Positions 22,959-33,791 are shown, counted from the first letter of the stretch. The stretch is 64,000 nucleotides of DNA from Podocnemis expansa (GCA_007922195.1 ML682024.1:9372597-9436596), one strand, 5' to 3'. The notes: a model not told the origin generated them from the sequence alone. Translations and numbers: made by a program.

Positions 22959-23160
22959 ATGTGCCAGACATGTCCCCACACCTTATACACTGGACAAACA
23001 GGACAAACCCTGAGCAAAAGAATAAATGGGCACAAAACTGACATCAGAAATCACAACACGCACAAACCAGTTGCTGAGCACTTCAATCTTTCTAATCATT
23101 CTGTGGATGATTTGTTAATGACTGCTCAAGAAAGTCAATGGGACATAAAGACTTGAAAGA
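22959..23160 (+). pseudogene. GIY-YIG endonuclease domain of the Penelope-like element
   Basis: The frame reads LYTGQTGQTLSKRINGHKTD followed by HKPVAEHFN. This is the GIY-YIG nuclease pattern (Y-x-G-x-T-x(4)-R-x(3)-H) with the conserved Arg and His. In Penelope-like elements this nuclease nicks the target. The domain's N-terminal tyrosines are affected by the adjacent insertion. The frame ends at a stop near 23154. Confidence 0.82.
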
Positions 23161-23389
23161 GAAACAGCTGAATTAGAATTGATATTCAATTAGATTGTGT
23201 AAAAGCAGGATTGAATTGTGACTATGGCTTCTCTTCCCCTTACAACAGCTATTTTGACTTCACCCTCCTCTATGTGCTGTTTGAAGCTTAACAAGTGCTC
23301 TGACTACTGTTACTCTATGACGTGATCCCATGTCTTACACTCCCTTGCATTTACTTTCATCACATTCTGTAAGTTCCCCCAGCTTCACA

Positions 23390-23475
23390 GCATCTGAAGA
23401 GGTGGGATTTTCTCCCGCAAAAGCTCATGCAATAAATAAATTTGTTAGTCTTTAAATGCCACAGGACTACTTTCT
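23390..23475 (+). repeat. Inverted terminal copy of the Penelope-like element
   Basis: GAGCTTTTGC and TAGTCTTTAAATGCCACAG read on the reverse strand repeat the left end at 18655-18745. Partial copies also occur at 29132-29215, 39173-39303 and 59513-59617. Confidence 0.8.
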
Positions 23476-23870
23476 TTTTTTTGCTAAACTCTGAAGGAAG
23501 TTCCTCCCACAGCATGAGTGGTCTCTTCACTGGAGGGCAACGAACTGCCTCTTTGAAACCTGTGGCCTCCTGGAGATGGACCTGTTTGCACTACCAAAAA
23601 AAAAAAAATCGTCACAAGTGCAACCAGTTTTGCTCGCTCAGGGGCAGGTAGAAGGGATTACCCTTAGACACACTCCTGAAAAGCTGGTGGTGGGCAAATC
23701 CTCCTATACTTTCCCTCCCATTCCCCTGATCCACAGGGTACTGTTAAAGATCAAGAGGAACCAAGCAGAAATAATCCTGATAGCTCCGGCTTGGCCCCTC
23801 CAACCATGGTATATTACCCTCCTTTACCTCTTGGTGTTATCACCCTAATGTTTCTGCTCAGAGCAGACCT
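23476..23870 (+). pseudogene. DIRS RNase H C-terminus and following linker, element 2
   Basis: The DIRS reading resumes with SSSHSMSGLF, a CNQFCSLRG block, and, in the 23576-23848 frame, YTFPPIPLIHRVLLKIKRNQ then IILIAPAWPLQPWY. These are conserved in vertebrate DIRS pol between RNase H and recombinase. A short adenine run near 23597 accompanies a frame change. Confidence 0.8.
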
Positions 23871-23888
23871 ATTCACACAGGACACAGG

Positions 23889-24965
23889 TTGCCTCCACAA
23901 CTCAGACCCAAATCCCCTGCACCTGAAGGCTTGGAGGCTGCATGGCTAAAACCCAATGAGCAAATATGCTTGGAAAATGTCCAGAAGGTCCTAACAGAGA
24001 GTAGGAAACCCTTGACAAGGGTCACCTATGGGGCTAAATGGAAACACTCCTCCCACTGGGAACAAGAATTAGGGGTAATCCCAGAGACTGCCCCAATCCA
24101 GACCATAATGGACTACATCCTGTGTCTGAAGGAGAAAGGTTTTTCATTCCCCTCTCTCAGGATACACCTGGCAGCAATCTCAGCATTACATAATAATATT
24201 CAATGGAGTGACCCCCTTTTCACACCCCTTGATCTCAAGGTTTCTCACTGGCTTACAGAGACTTTATCCCCAGACTTGAGACCCAGTACTTCAATGGGAC
24301 TTAAAACTAATACTTGAGGGGCTCACAAAACCCCTATATCAACCCCTGGACTCATGCACATTGCTAGTCTTGTCATGGAAAGTGGCCTTCCTGGTAGCTA
24401 TCATGCTGGCCAAAAGGGTTTCAGAGCTAAGACCCCTTTCCTCAGAGCTCCTATACATGGTGTTCCATCCTGACAAGGTGCAACTCTGACCCCACTCAGT
24501 CTTTTTGCTTGAGGCGATGTCTCCCTTTCATGTTAACCAAGACCTCTGCCTCCCAGTGTTCTTCCCAGACCCACAGGCCATGAAGAACCAGAGAAAATGG
24601 CACACCCTCAATGTAAAAAGGGCTCTCATGATCTACATCGACCAAACCAAGCCCTTCCACTGAACAACCCAACTGTTTTTTACAGTTGCTGAGCATATGA
24701 AGCGCCAGGCAATATCAACTCAAAGCATTTTGTCCTGGATAATGAATTGTATTAAGGATTGCTACCAAAGAGCAAATACTCCCCTTTCAGGGAGAATCAA
24801 GGTGCATTCAGCTACAGCAAAAGTGTCCTCCACAGCCTTTTTCACACACACCAAGATCCAGGAGATCTGCATTATGCAATTGTCCAGCAGGCAAGAGATG
24901 CTGCTGCTTTGGGCAGAGCTGTTGCACAAGCAGGGAAAACTTAATTCTGCCCACCATGTGAAATA
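23889..24965 (+). pseudogene. DIRS tyrosine recombinase, element 2
   Basis: The frame at 23889-24317 covers the N-terminal core-binding part (VTYGAKWKHSSHWEQEL, then FPSLRIHLAAISALHNNIQW). After stops, 24370-24440 gives FLVAIMLAKRVSELRPLS, which holds the first catalytic Arg region. The 24697-24966 frame gives ISTQSILSWIMNCIKDCY and a tail of the catalytic domain. The HxxR and Tyr part is not clearly preserved. This enzyme integrates DIRS circles by recombination, so no target duplication is made. Confidence 0.8.
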
Positions 24966-24984
24966 AGGCTTGTAAGTCACCTGA

Positions 24985-25085
24985 ATCAGAATGCATGTGA
25001 GCAGTGTTCGAAGAAGAATGGAAGGTTATTTACCTGTAAATGTCCTTCTTCAAGACTGGCTGCTCACACACATTCTGCACCCTCC
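24985..25085. repeat. DIRS terminal hairpin
   Basis: CAGAATGCATGTGAGCAG and CGAAGAAG on the left are mirrored by CTTCTTC and CTGCTCACACACATTCTG on the right, with a spacer containing TTACCTGTAA. DIRS ends carry inverted and internal complementary repeats used in circle formation. Confidence 0.7.
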
Positions 25086-25139
25086 CTCTGTCCCCACTTT
25101 TCAGAGTTAGTGGAAAGAAGGGATTGAAGGGAGGGAAGG

Positions 25140-25320
25140 CATGGTCAGGGTCACCTATATACCATGCAGGTGTGCAGGTCAGAGGGGGCATTGGCCACTG
25201 GCCCTACAAAGACAGACTAGGACAAAAAAGCTTCCGTGCATTGTGGCATGTAGACACCTTAATCAGAATGCACGTGAGCAGCCCATTTTGAAGAACGATG
25301 TTTACAGGTAAGTATCCTTC
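25140..25320. repeat. Outer terminal repeat of DIRS element 2
   Basis: The segment AGAGGGGGCATTGGCCACT, then TGTAGACACCTTAATCAG and GTGAGCAG, repeats the end of DIRS element 1 (14110-14230) in the same plus-strand orientation. Because the elements point in opposite directions, this is the expected inverted terminal repeat. Confidence 0.75.
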
Positions 25321-27640
25321 TGATACTGTGGCTGGGTGGATCTGGCCAAGAAGAGACAGAGCACCTTGAGCAGCAAAGAGAGGGAGAGAGCCTGAAAGAA
25401 GGATGAATGATGAAGAGATGGAAAGAGTCATCACATGGGGTGGAACTAGACTACCCAGAAAGGGATGCTGAAGCAGACTAGAGAAACACTTTAAGGTCGG
25501 TCCACTTGTTCTTGTGCTCTAAAAGGGAGAAGAGGAGTGTGTTGCAGCCTGGGGAAAGGCAGGCTAATTTGACTGAGCCACTGTAGTTAAAAGCCCAGCC
25601 CTTTTTGACCAGCATGACATAGCCCTGGAGTTTATCAGCTCACCAAACTCAGCTTATTCTGCTTAGACCAGCCCAACCTGAGCATACTTGGCTGTTTCAG
25701 CAGGGACGGGGTTTAGCTCTCATCCCTACTTCAACTACCAACACTGTGAAAGACCCATTCTGGGCCTGGGTCTTCTTTGGGTCTGTCACAGCCCCTTTAG
25801 CCGGTGGAAGTAAAAGCATCCACAAATGTCTGTATTGACGGGAACAAATCATTTGTCAGTGGAGCAGTTTGTGGAGGGTACCACACTTGCTGGCTCCAGC
25901 TTTTAGATTAGAATCTAGCTATGAGTGTGATGACTGTAGATAGCTTTGAGCTGAGCAGTGGTTTGCAGAGCTGAGGTACTCCTGTCAACAGCATGGTAAC
26001 TTCTACTCAGAGACTCAGCCAGAGAAACTACAGGATGTGGTGAGAGGAACAAGGGTCAACAAAGACAATTCATTTCCTCTCTGGCCAGGTATAGCATCTA
26101 TCCCTGGTCCCTGAGTTCCTTATTTAGAAGCAAGGTGGTATTTTTATGTACAGTGCTGACTTTACTGCATGTTCCTTTTCTTTCATTCTCTAGTCTAGAG
26201 ACAATATGCTCTCTTCTTTCCTTCAACTTGTTCCTTAAAACACTGTCTTTTCTGGGAGGACTATAAAATTTCCAGCCAATCTCAGGAGTTTTAACAAAAG
26301 TGTCAGTAGGAAATATAGGCTTCAAAATAAAAAATCAGCAGACAAGCACATTATGGCTCCACTCCTCTGATCTTGTTAAAAACCCTCTCAGAGAAAGGCT
26401 TGGCAGTGGGTGCAATGCGTTACTAAGTGAGTGGTGGGAAATAAAGTCTATACAAAATGGGACTCTGACTCATACTGTCAATTTATATGAGTCTTGTGAT
26501 TTTGCAGAGGGGTATTCTTCAAATCTCAGCTCCTGGAGTCATATGATTATTTGCATTTTTGTAAAAAGTAACTTTCTACATCTTGTGATCAGGCGGAGTT
26601 GCGCGGGCAGAATACTGAAGCCTTCAAAATATGATCTGTGTCCTTCGTTATTTGAGGGAAATACATGGTGGGGCCTAACCTGGGGCTCCAGCATCTACAC
26701 TGCATGGTGCGGGCCCACATCCAGTGATCCATATCCCTCCCAGCCCAAAATGTGGCTGCTCTCGTTATATAAGATCATGTATTTTAAAAGGTTATATGGA
26801 ATATGCTCAGTGGCTCTTTTACTGTTGGTTTATTAAACATAGCTGAGACTGGTTTCCTACAGGCAAGACAAAAGACAACTCCTCCTCTCTATTGCTATGG
26901 CAACCCCGATCTCCCACTAATGTAACCCCAAATACCACATATTCCTCCCCATCTAATAAAAACACCCCCCCTCAAAAACTTCCTCTAGCCTCCTCTCCCC
27001 AAAGAGAACAAACTCCAAACTGGGGGATAAAGGTAGACTGCACCATCCCCAAGGGAATTATTGTGTCGTGTGATGGGGTGGGGATTGCCATCCTCTTGTC
27101 TGATCAGCAGCCCTTCCCGTGGAAACAGTCATTGATGGACCACGCCCCTTTGTATAAATGGTGACTTTTATGCCTTTATATACAACTTTTACCTAATTAT
27201 CTGTCCATTAATTCTATTACCTACACCAGAGTCTCACTCTTAAATACATTCTATTCTCACCATAATAACTGGGGTCATCAAAACAACTGGCAGTAAGAAG
27301 GGTGGTAAACAAAATAGACCCTTTGGCAAAAAAAAAAAATGTTTTTTGAGATATTCAAGTCTAAGTTGTTATTCCCACCATGTGTATCTATGTGCAGCTG
27401 CAAGCTTACTGTATATGTTTTGTATTTCATTTTATTATATACCATGGTATGCAGAAACCGAGACATCTGCAAGGTTACTCAGTATTCCTGTTTTTCTCTA
27501 TCAGTTGGAGGATGTCAGGCTGCTGAAGCTAAAATGGTCAAGCAAATAAATTAAGCTATGCTAGGCCCCAAAATGTTAGTCAAGCACCTCAAATATCACT
27601 GGCTTCCAACAGCACCCTTCTTGGTGATTGCCTTAATTTA
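25321..27640. other. Unclassified interval
   Basis: No recognisable gene or mobile element ends. A 75-codon minus frame at 26098-26325 encodes a basic, Glu/Arg/Lys-rich peptide (WKFYSPPRKDSVLRNKLKER) of unknown origin; without homologues it could be chance or a decayed exon. Homopolymer runs occur near 27330. Confidence 0.4.
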
Positions 27641-27649
27641 ATAGGCCAC

Positions 27650-28130
27650 TTTGATGATGTCAAGGCTGTTTTCCCATTATGGCACTTTGAGTGCAGAAGG
27701 TGGGGGCCCACAACAGGCCTTAAAACCCACTGAACTTAAAGCCTGATCGTAAATCCTCCAAGGCCACCAATTCCTGTCCTTGGAGTGGTATGACTGCAAT
27801 CACCCAAATACAAAATCCTCTTGAAACCCAGGAAGGCACATTTTGGAATTCCTTCCTGTAAGATATCCTCAATCACTTGTATTCGTCTCTCAGGAGAGTG
27901 ATTGAACCCCAGCTGGGATATAAGCTAGAACTGGGACAGAATCCCCTTTAGTAGCTCACAGTGCAGCCTGAGGCACATGCATGCAAACCCCTTGCCTTTC
28001 AAGATACAGAACCAGAGTTTACTTTAAAAGGGTAAAATCTTTAATTATAAAGAAGAGATAAGAAACACAGAGAGTTGCTTCTCTGGGATTTAACTTAGAT
28101 AGTTACAGGGTAGGGGGAGGGGATACATGT
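27650..28130 (-). repeat. Interspersed repeat, inverted partner of 46480-47005
   Basis: Read on the minus strand, the order is GTGCTGAGCACATGT, ACTATCTAAGTTAAATCCCA, GGCAAGGGGTTTGCATGCATG, and GTTGTGGGCCCCCACCTTCTG. The same order is found on the plus strand at 46498-46970. Divergence looks moderate. It may be an LTR plus leader of a retroviral element, but no ends or primer site were confirmed. Confidence 0.7.
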
Positions 28131-28454
28131 GCTCAGCACAGAGAAATCTACATTTAATTTCAACTTTGGTTTGGCCACAGCTTCTCCATTGTGCAGTAGA
28201 ATACAGCCCCCAAATGCAGTTATCAGTAAGCTAACCAAGTCATCTACCTTTTGTTTTAGAGGAAATGCTTAATGTAGCAATCAGGTTTGTATTGTTGTGC
28301 CTTCCCCCAAGATACAGAAGCTATGAGTCGGGGCAGTGTTTTCTTCATATTAACGCCTGCAGCCTGTACACCTGAAAACATTGTGTTTTTTAAAGGCTAG
28401 TGAATTATCATATTGGACTAATGTCACAAACAAAAATATTGGAAATGAAAACAT

Positions 28455-28460
28455 TTTATT
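28455..28460 (-). promoter_or_regulatory. Polyadenylation signal AATAAA downstream of the B30.2 exon
   Basis: TTTATT on the plus strand gives AATAAA on the minus strand, about 127 bases after the terminal TAA of the B30.2 exon. Spacing is plausible for a short 3' untranslated region. Confidence 0.5.
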
Positions 28461-28586
28461 GCCAAACATGTAATGAACAAGACATGGCAATATGCTTAAA
28501 AACAGCTTTTTTTCATCAAAATACACATTTGTGAACATCTTGATCTCACTGATATCCATATAAAATCAGCAAGAGTGTCACTACAT

Positions 28587-29098
28587 TTATTCCTCTTTAA
28601 TTAAACAAATTTTCATTGTTGTTCCTTTGTGTGAATTTTTAAAGAAGGGGTAAACTTCTGAGAATGAACAGTCATTAAAAGTGAACAACACAGACATGTC
28701 AGCAACATTGAAAAAAGTCACCTGCCTGCCTTGGTAACTAAGATAAACACCAATTTTATGAGGCTTTTTCTGCACCATGACTCAGGTTTTTGCCCAATAA
28801 TCTCTTCCACTCGGACCCAGAACCCAGAATCTCTCTTTAGGGGACAGGGAAATCTTTCCTTTTCTCACTACAGTTTTTCTAGCCACTCCCAAGTCCCAGT
28901 CAGTGCTGGTCACAACCTCCACCTGCCAGTAGTGCTTTCCAGAGGAGAATCCTTCAGAGCCCTACACACAGACAGTTGAATCGAAACTTTCTGGCTTTGG
29001 TGGAACTTTCTGAGGTTGGACTTCATGTGTAAAACTCTTCTGATCCTCAGCAATGTAGAGGTTGGGATGGGCTGTGTTTGCATCAAGAGCAATGTTAT
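28587..29098 (-). pseudogene. PRY-SPRY (B30.2) exon of a TRIM/butyrophilin-like gene, two in-frame stops
   Basis: The 512-base exon starts after a good acceptor (CTTTCTTCCTGTAG, AG at 29099-29100) and translates in one frame to a complete PRY-SPRY domain. PRY: LDANTAHPNLYIAEDQKSF. SPRY: GFSSGKHYWQVEV, WDLGVARK, KISLSPKERFWVL, KIGVYLSYQGRQVTFFNV, LFTFNDCSFSE, YPFF, then TAA at 28587-28589. B30.2 domains are ligand-binding modules at the C-terminus of TRIM ubiquitin ligases and butyrophilins, coded by one last exon of this size. Two in-frame stops, TAG at 28962-28964 and TGA at 28782-28784, break it, so it is probably a pseudogene. It is preceded, 1.96 kb upstream, by a matching mini-exon at 31064-31090. 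Confidence 0.88.
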
Positions 29099-29131
29099 CT
29101 ACAGGAAGAAAGTTTTAATTTTGAGAAAAAC

Positions 29132-29215
29132 AATCAAGAAGTCCTTTGGCACTTTTAAAGACTAACTAAATTATTTATTCTGTTGGCTTTTGTGGGAGAA
29201 AAATCTCACTTCATC
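29132..29215 (+). mobile_element. Penelope-like terminal fragment
   Basis: AAGAAGTCCTTTGGCAC, AAAGACTAACTAAATTATT and GGCTTTTGTGGGAG match the end of the Penelope-like element at 18680-18750. It lies in the intron between the mini-exon and the B30.2 exon. Confidence 0.7.
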
Positions 29216-29364
29216 AATAAAGTCAGCATAAATAAGTGGAAGAAAATATAGTAGTACTTGCTGTATCCTGCCAAAAATGATAGGGGAAAATAAAAATGGA
29301 ACGTATGAGATCCATGGCTGACAGTGCAGGGCAGAGGAGGGGAGGAGAAGACACCACCATGGGA

Positions 29365-29605
29365 ACTGCTTGCCTTCCCCTGCCTCTTGAATGTGGCAAC
29401 CCTTGGATGTGGTCCCTGGCCTCTTGGGGCTACTCCCCGAACCTTCAAATCTCCTTGCCTCCCACCTGCCTGCACAGCTGTGGGACCTGCTTACCTTGCC
29501 CCATGTCCTAAGCGAGGCAACTCGTGGAGTCAGTCCCTGACTCCTGGGGGCTGATCCCTGAACTCCCAAATCTCCCTGCCCCACACTTGCCTGCACAGCA
29601 CAGCA
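29365..29605. repeat. Two-copy tandem repeat, about 120 bp per unit
   Basis: GCTTGCCTTCCCCTGCC through CCTGCCTGCACAGC (29369-29476) is followed by a second diverged copy, GCTTACCTTGCCCCATG through TTGCCTGCACAGC (29488-29598). It is non-coding, in the B30.2 intron. Confidence 0.65.
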
Positions 29606-31063
29606 GGAGCCAGTAATATGCTCATGTACAGGGCAGGCAGCACTACCAGAACACTGGAGGGGAGCCTGCCTTGTGCATGCGCACACTACACTTCACATCA
29701 CACACACAGAGAACTTATTAGGATAGTAAACTAGTACTCAAACTTGGCCGGATCCTGATCTCAGTTACATTAGTGTGAATCCAGAGTAATTTCACTTAAA
29801 ATAAATCCGGCAAAGTACATCATCACTAATGTAACTGACAGCAGGATTGGGTCCACTACGGCTAAGATCTTGGAATGGTTTGTGTGTGAAGTATGGCAAT
29901 AACATGTTCCCTGTGATAGCTAACTATGATGAGATGTAAATTATGAAACACAGAATTGGTTAAGAAGAACTCAAACACTGGTCATGTCAAGACACCCATA
30001 TTAGTACCACTGAACATAAATAACACAGTCTCCAGTAGGGGCATGAGGCAGCTTAAGCTGACCTGAACATAGTTACTTCACTATGTAACTGGGGCAGTCA
30101 GTTAAGCAAGGGAAGCACAGAGGATTGATAAAAGGTAGCAGACCTCAGTGAGAGGAGTAGCACAAAGGGTGAATGAGCATGATCAGACAGGAAGAAGGAT
30201 TGCAAAGGGAGGATCCCTCCAGTAGATGGCAAGAAGTTTCATAAGAAGCCAAACTGCCAAAGAGGAAGAAGCGGAGCAAGCGGATTGGGTCTCGAGAAGA
30301 GGAGAGGTACATGGCAACTCACAGAGCAGCAAAAGACAGGAAAGGCCTGGCCTAGACTGCTCCAAACAATGGCTCAGATCTGGTATCCAGTGGAGTGGGT
30401 GGGCCTGTTTTCCCCTGTCTACCAGAGCCAAGAAATTTAGAGAAGGCTTTAAACCTAGGACATCAATGAACGGCTGCCTAGCCTCACTAGAGTCAAGGAA
30501 CATACCATTATCATGACAAGGACAGATTATTAAGAAGCCAGAGGGCTGAACAATGAATTTAATGAATATAGAATTGAGCGTGGAGGTATAAGGGAGATCG
30601 AGTCAGGTACTGGAGTTTCCATCTTGCCACAATGGGTTACTAACAGACAAAGACTTTACATTACAAGGCCCTACTGAGTTTCAATGGGATTTGTGCTCAG
30701 AAATCATATAAACATTTTGGAAAATCATGCTGTCAGTTTTTTCTTAGGCAAATATCTCTTTGGGGGCTGGATTTTTGATCTGACTGGTGTAATTCAGGAG
30801 TAAGCCCATGCAAGTCAATGGAGTTACAGTTCTGTAAAACTGGTATAAATAAGGTCAGGATCAGCTCTTGACATCAGTTTGTTAGCAGAGGAGTAAGGAC
30901 CTTTGGAACTGTCTCTCTGATAAGAACAGGTTGTTTCTAGTTTGATTATAGAATCAAATATGCTCATATATTTAATATTGGGATAGATTATAATATATGG
31001 AGGTTGTCATGCTGCATCTACAACCATAGTATTAGCATCTCTATGTGCTGTGTATTCTGTTAC
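29606..31063. other. Rest of the intron between mini-exon and B30.2 exon
   Basis: No gene was recognised. Two stretches, 29750-29850 and 30775-30870, share short motifs (GGATCCTGATCTCAGTTACA; GGTGTAATTCAGGAGTAAG with AAGTCAATGGAGTTACA) that look like an old dispersed amniote repeat, but I cannot name it. Confidence 0.4.
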
Positions 31064-31090
31064 CTTCAGTGTTTCGAGCCCATCTCCATT
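31064..31090 (-). pseudogene. 27-base heptad-type mini-exon of the TRIM/butyrophilin-like locus
   Basis: On the minus strand, a T-rich tract ending ATTTATTTCAG precedes exactly 27 bases, AATGGAGATGG through ACACTGAAG, which are followed by the donor GTAACA. Reading in the phase needed by the B30.2 exon gives W-R-W-A-R-N-T-E, and the last G joins the first two bases of the B30.2 exon to make Asp. This gives a join reading ARNTEDNIALDANTAHP, the pattern of TRIM and butyrophilin proteins at this point. Exons of 21-27 bases just before B30.2 are known in that family. Confidence 0.6.
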
Positions 31091-31261
31091 CTGAAATAAA
31101 TGTAAAAAAACAACAGATATTGAATTAAGAGAGGAATGGACTGTAGAATTCCTCCCTCTAGCAGCAGGGAAATCCCTATTTGAGGGCAAGTGAGGATGCT
31201 GGAACCAGTAGTGTGTGATAACATTTATTTTACAGGATTAATATAGACAAAATTGACACTT

Positions 31262-31515
31262 GAATAGTCTCTCTTCCCCACCCTTATCAGACACAAATGG
31301 GCTGTTCTGAGCTAAGAGTAGAAACCTTTGTCCATCTTGCATTTCCTGTCAATGGCCCCCACACCATTTAACTTGCTTTTCTTAGTTTTGATCTGTTTTT
31401 AACTCCCTTTTACACACCTCACTCTCACTCCAACAGAAAATAAACATTTTCTGCCAACACTCTCACTTTCCAATTGCCTGAAGCTATATTCACAACAGTG
31501 CAGCTCCTACCCAAC
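31262..31515. repeat. Left copy of direct repeats flanking the CR1 element
   Basis: ATGGGCTGTTCTGAGCTAA, TTTTACACACCTCACTC, CAACAGAAAAT and AACAGTGCAGCTCCTACC occur in the same order and orientation at 36538-36755. The CR1 3' end abuts this copy directly. Confidence 0.7.
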
Positions 31516-32624
31516 AGGATATAGGATCACGGAATATTAGGGCTGGAAGGGATCTCATGAGGTCATCAAGTCCAACCTCCTGCTAAAAGCAGGATTACTC
31601 AAACTAAATTATCCCAGCCAGGGGTTTTTTTTTTGTTTTTTTTTTTAACCAGGCCTCAAAAGCTTCCAAAGATGGAGTTTCTACCACCTCCCTAGGTAAC
31701 CCATTTCAGTGCTTCACCACCATCCTAGTGAGAAAGTTTTTCCTTTTATTCAACCTGGACCTCCCCAGCTATAACTTGAAGCCATTGGTCTTTGTTCTGT
31801 CCTCTGTCACTACTGAGAATAGCTTAGCTTCCTCTTCTTTGGAGCTTCCTTTCAAATAGTTGAAGGTTGCTATCAAATCCACTCCCCCCCTTGCCCAAGT
31901 CTTCTCTTCTGTAGACTAAATAAGTATATTTCCTTCAGTCTCTCCTCATAAGTCATGTGCTTCAGCCCCCTAATCATTTTTGTTGTCCTTTGCTGGCCTT
32001 TTTTTTAATTTGTCCACATCTTTTTTTGTAATGGGAAGTGCAAAACTGGACACAATATTCCAGATGCGGTCTCACTAGTGCTGAATAGAGGGGAATAATT
32101 ACATCCCTTGATCTGATAGCAATGCCCCTAGTGATGCAGCCCAATACGCCATTGAACGTTTTGGCAACAAAGGCATACTATTGACTCATATCCAGCTTCC
32201 TGTCCGCCATAACCCCCAGGGCCTTTTCTACAGAGCTGCTACTTAGCTGATCGGTTCACAGCCTGTAGCAGTACATGGGATTTTTCAATCCTAAATGCAG
32301 GACTTTGCAGTTGCCCTTGTTGAACCTCATGAGATTTCTTTTGGCCCAATGCTCCAATTTATCTAAATTCCCCTGAATCCTATCCCTACCCTCCAGAATA
32401 TCTACCATTCCTCATCCCTACCCCAGCTTGGTGGAATCTGTAAATTTACAGAGTATACAATCTATCCCATCATCCAGATCATTAATGAAGATGTTGAACA
32501 AACCAGCCCCAGAATTAAGCCCCTGGGGCATGCCACTTGTTACTGGTTGCCAACTAAACATTGAATCATTGATCCCTACCCCCTGAGCCTGACGATCTAG
32601 CCAGCTTTCTTTCCATCTTAAGGT

Positions 32625-33179
32625 TCATTCATCCAATCCAGACTTCCTTAACTCACTGACAAGAATGCTGTGGGCAACCATATGAAAAGCTTTGGTAAAG
32701 TCAAGGCATATCACATCAATGACTATTCCTGCATCCACAATGCCAGTCATATCATCAGAGAAGTCAATCAGGTTGGTCAGGTATGGTTGCCCCTTGGTGA
32801 ATCCATTTTGATTGTTTCTGACCATCCTGCTTTCCTCCAAGTGTTCCAGAATGGATTCCTTGAAGATCTGCTCCATGATGTTTCCAGGGACTGAGATGAG
32901 GCTGTTTGGTTTGTAGTTCCCCAGATCCTCTTTTCCCCCTTTCTTAAAGATAGGTATTATATTTGGCTTTTTCTGTTCATCAGTGACCTACAATTGCCAT
33001 AAGTTTTCAAATATAATGGCCAGTGGCTCTGCAATCACACTAGCTACCTCCCTCAGTACCCTCAGATGCATTTCATCAGGTCCCATAAACTTGTGCATGT
33101 CCCACTTCTCTAAGTAGTCCCTAACCTGACCTTCCACTGCTGTGGGCCTCTCTTCTTCTCCCCATTCTGTGTTCCCCAC
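32625..33179 (-). pseudogene. CR1 reverse transcriptase fragments
   Basis: The minus frame 32988-33179 has [20 protein letters not shown], the conserved KSxGPDxxHPR region of CR1 RT. The frame 32625-32876 has NQNGFTKGQPYLTNLIDF and VIDVICLDFTKAFHMVAHS (motif A, D-F-x-K-A-F). A stop-rich stretch lies between them and the YADD box was not found intact. Confidence 0.85.
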
Positions 33180-33319
33180 TGTAGTAGCTTGGGAACTGAC
33201 CCTGCCTGTGAAGACAGGTAAAAAAAAGTACTGAGTATTTCAGCCTGGTCTGCATCATCCTCCACTAGGCTGCCTGCTTCATTCCATAAGGTACCTACAC
33301 CATCCCTGATCTTCTTCTT

Positions 33320-33791
33320 GGATATGTCTACACTGGAGGTTCTGACAAGTCAACTTACCAAGGTCCACTTTACGTCAATTTAAAGTCGATCTTAGTATGT
33401 CAACTTAGAGCACCCACACTGAAGGCTGTTGTCAACTGCCTGTGTCCATGCTGGCAGGTGCTAGGTTGACAGAGGAGTGGTGCATTGTGGCTGGCCTGGA
33501 GGCTAATTAGGTTGAATTAAAGGTATTCCTTATCTACCCTGGCTTCAGTTGACTTAATAAGACCAGAAAAAGAGAAGAGTGGGGTATGTGGTGTGATTGG
33601 CACAGTTTCAACTGACGAAGGACCAATTAGTCAAGGTATCAAGGCATGAATAAAGTCAACTGAAGTGTTAAGTCGACCTTAAGATGGTGTGTTATTAAGC
33701 CAACTTAATAAAAGCCCAATGTGGATACAGCGTTCTATAGGTTGACTTAACCTTCCCTACATCTATCTAAGGCTCCAGTGTAGATGTATCC
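33320..33791. mobile_element. Non-autonomous DNA transposon, GTTGAC subfamily (copy C)
   Basis: Ends GGATATGTCTACACTGGAG and CTCCAGTGTAGATGTATCC are inverted repeats, flanked by a CTT duplication (33317-33319, 33792-33794). The interior is rich in AAGTCAACTT/GTCGAC-like palindromes. It shares the TATGTCTACACT end with the A copies but has a different subterminal motif. Confidence 0.85.

Larger units (their letters stand above)
18641..23475 (+). mobile_element. Penelope-like element inserted in DIRS element 2
   Basis: The two halves of the DIRS RNase H flank it. It contains a Penelope-type RT (18840-19660), a Cys-rich spacer (21120-21290, CKKPHCQNCRHIC) and a GIY-YIG endonuclease region (22959-23160). 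The left end (TGTGTTAGTCTAGTTCAGC, then GACTAACAGATCTATTTAT, then GAGCTTTTGTGGG) recurs as a reverse complement at the right end (23400-23475), giving inverted terminal copies, a known feature of Penelope-like elements. Three DNA elements (19801-21112, 21291-21882, 21995-22957) interrupt it. Confidence 0.88.
15985..25320 (+). mobile_element. DIRS-type retroelement 2, split by a Penelope-like element
   Basis: The order is gag, Gln-rich linker, RT with LDLKDAYFH and YLDD motifs, RNase H, [Penelope-like insertion 18641-23475], RNase H C-terminus, tyrosine recombinase, then complex terminal repeats. That is DIRS architecture: a tyrosine recombinase replaces integrase and inverted terminal repeats replace LTRs. 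The 5' terminal repeat is missing. Many stops and frame shifts make it inactive. It lies head to head with DIRS element 1. Confidence 0.85.
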
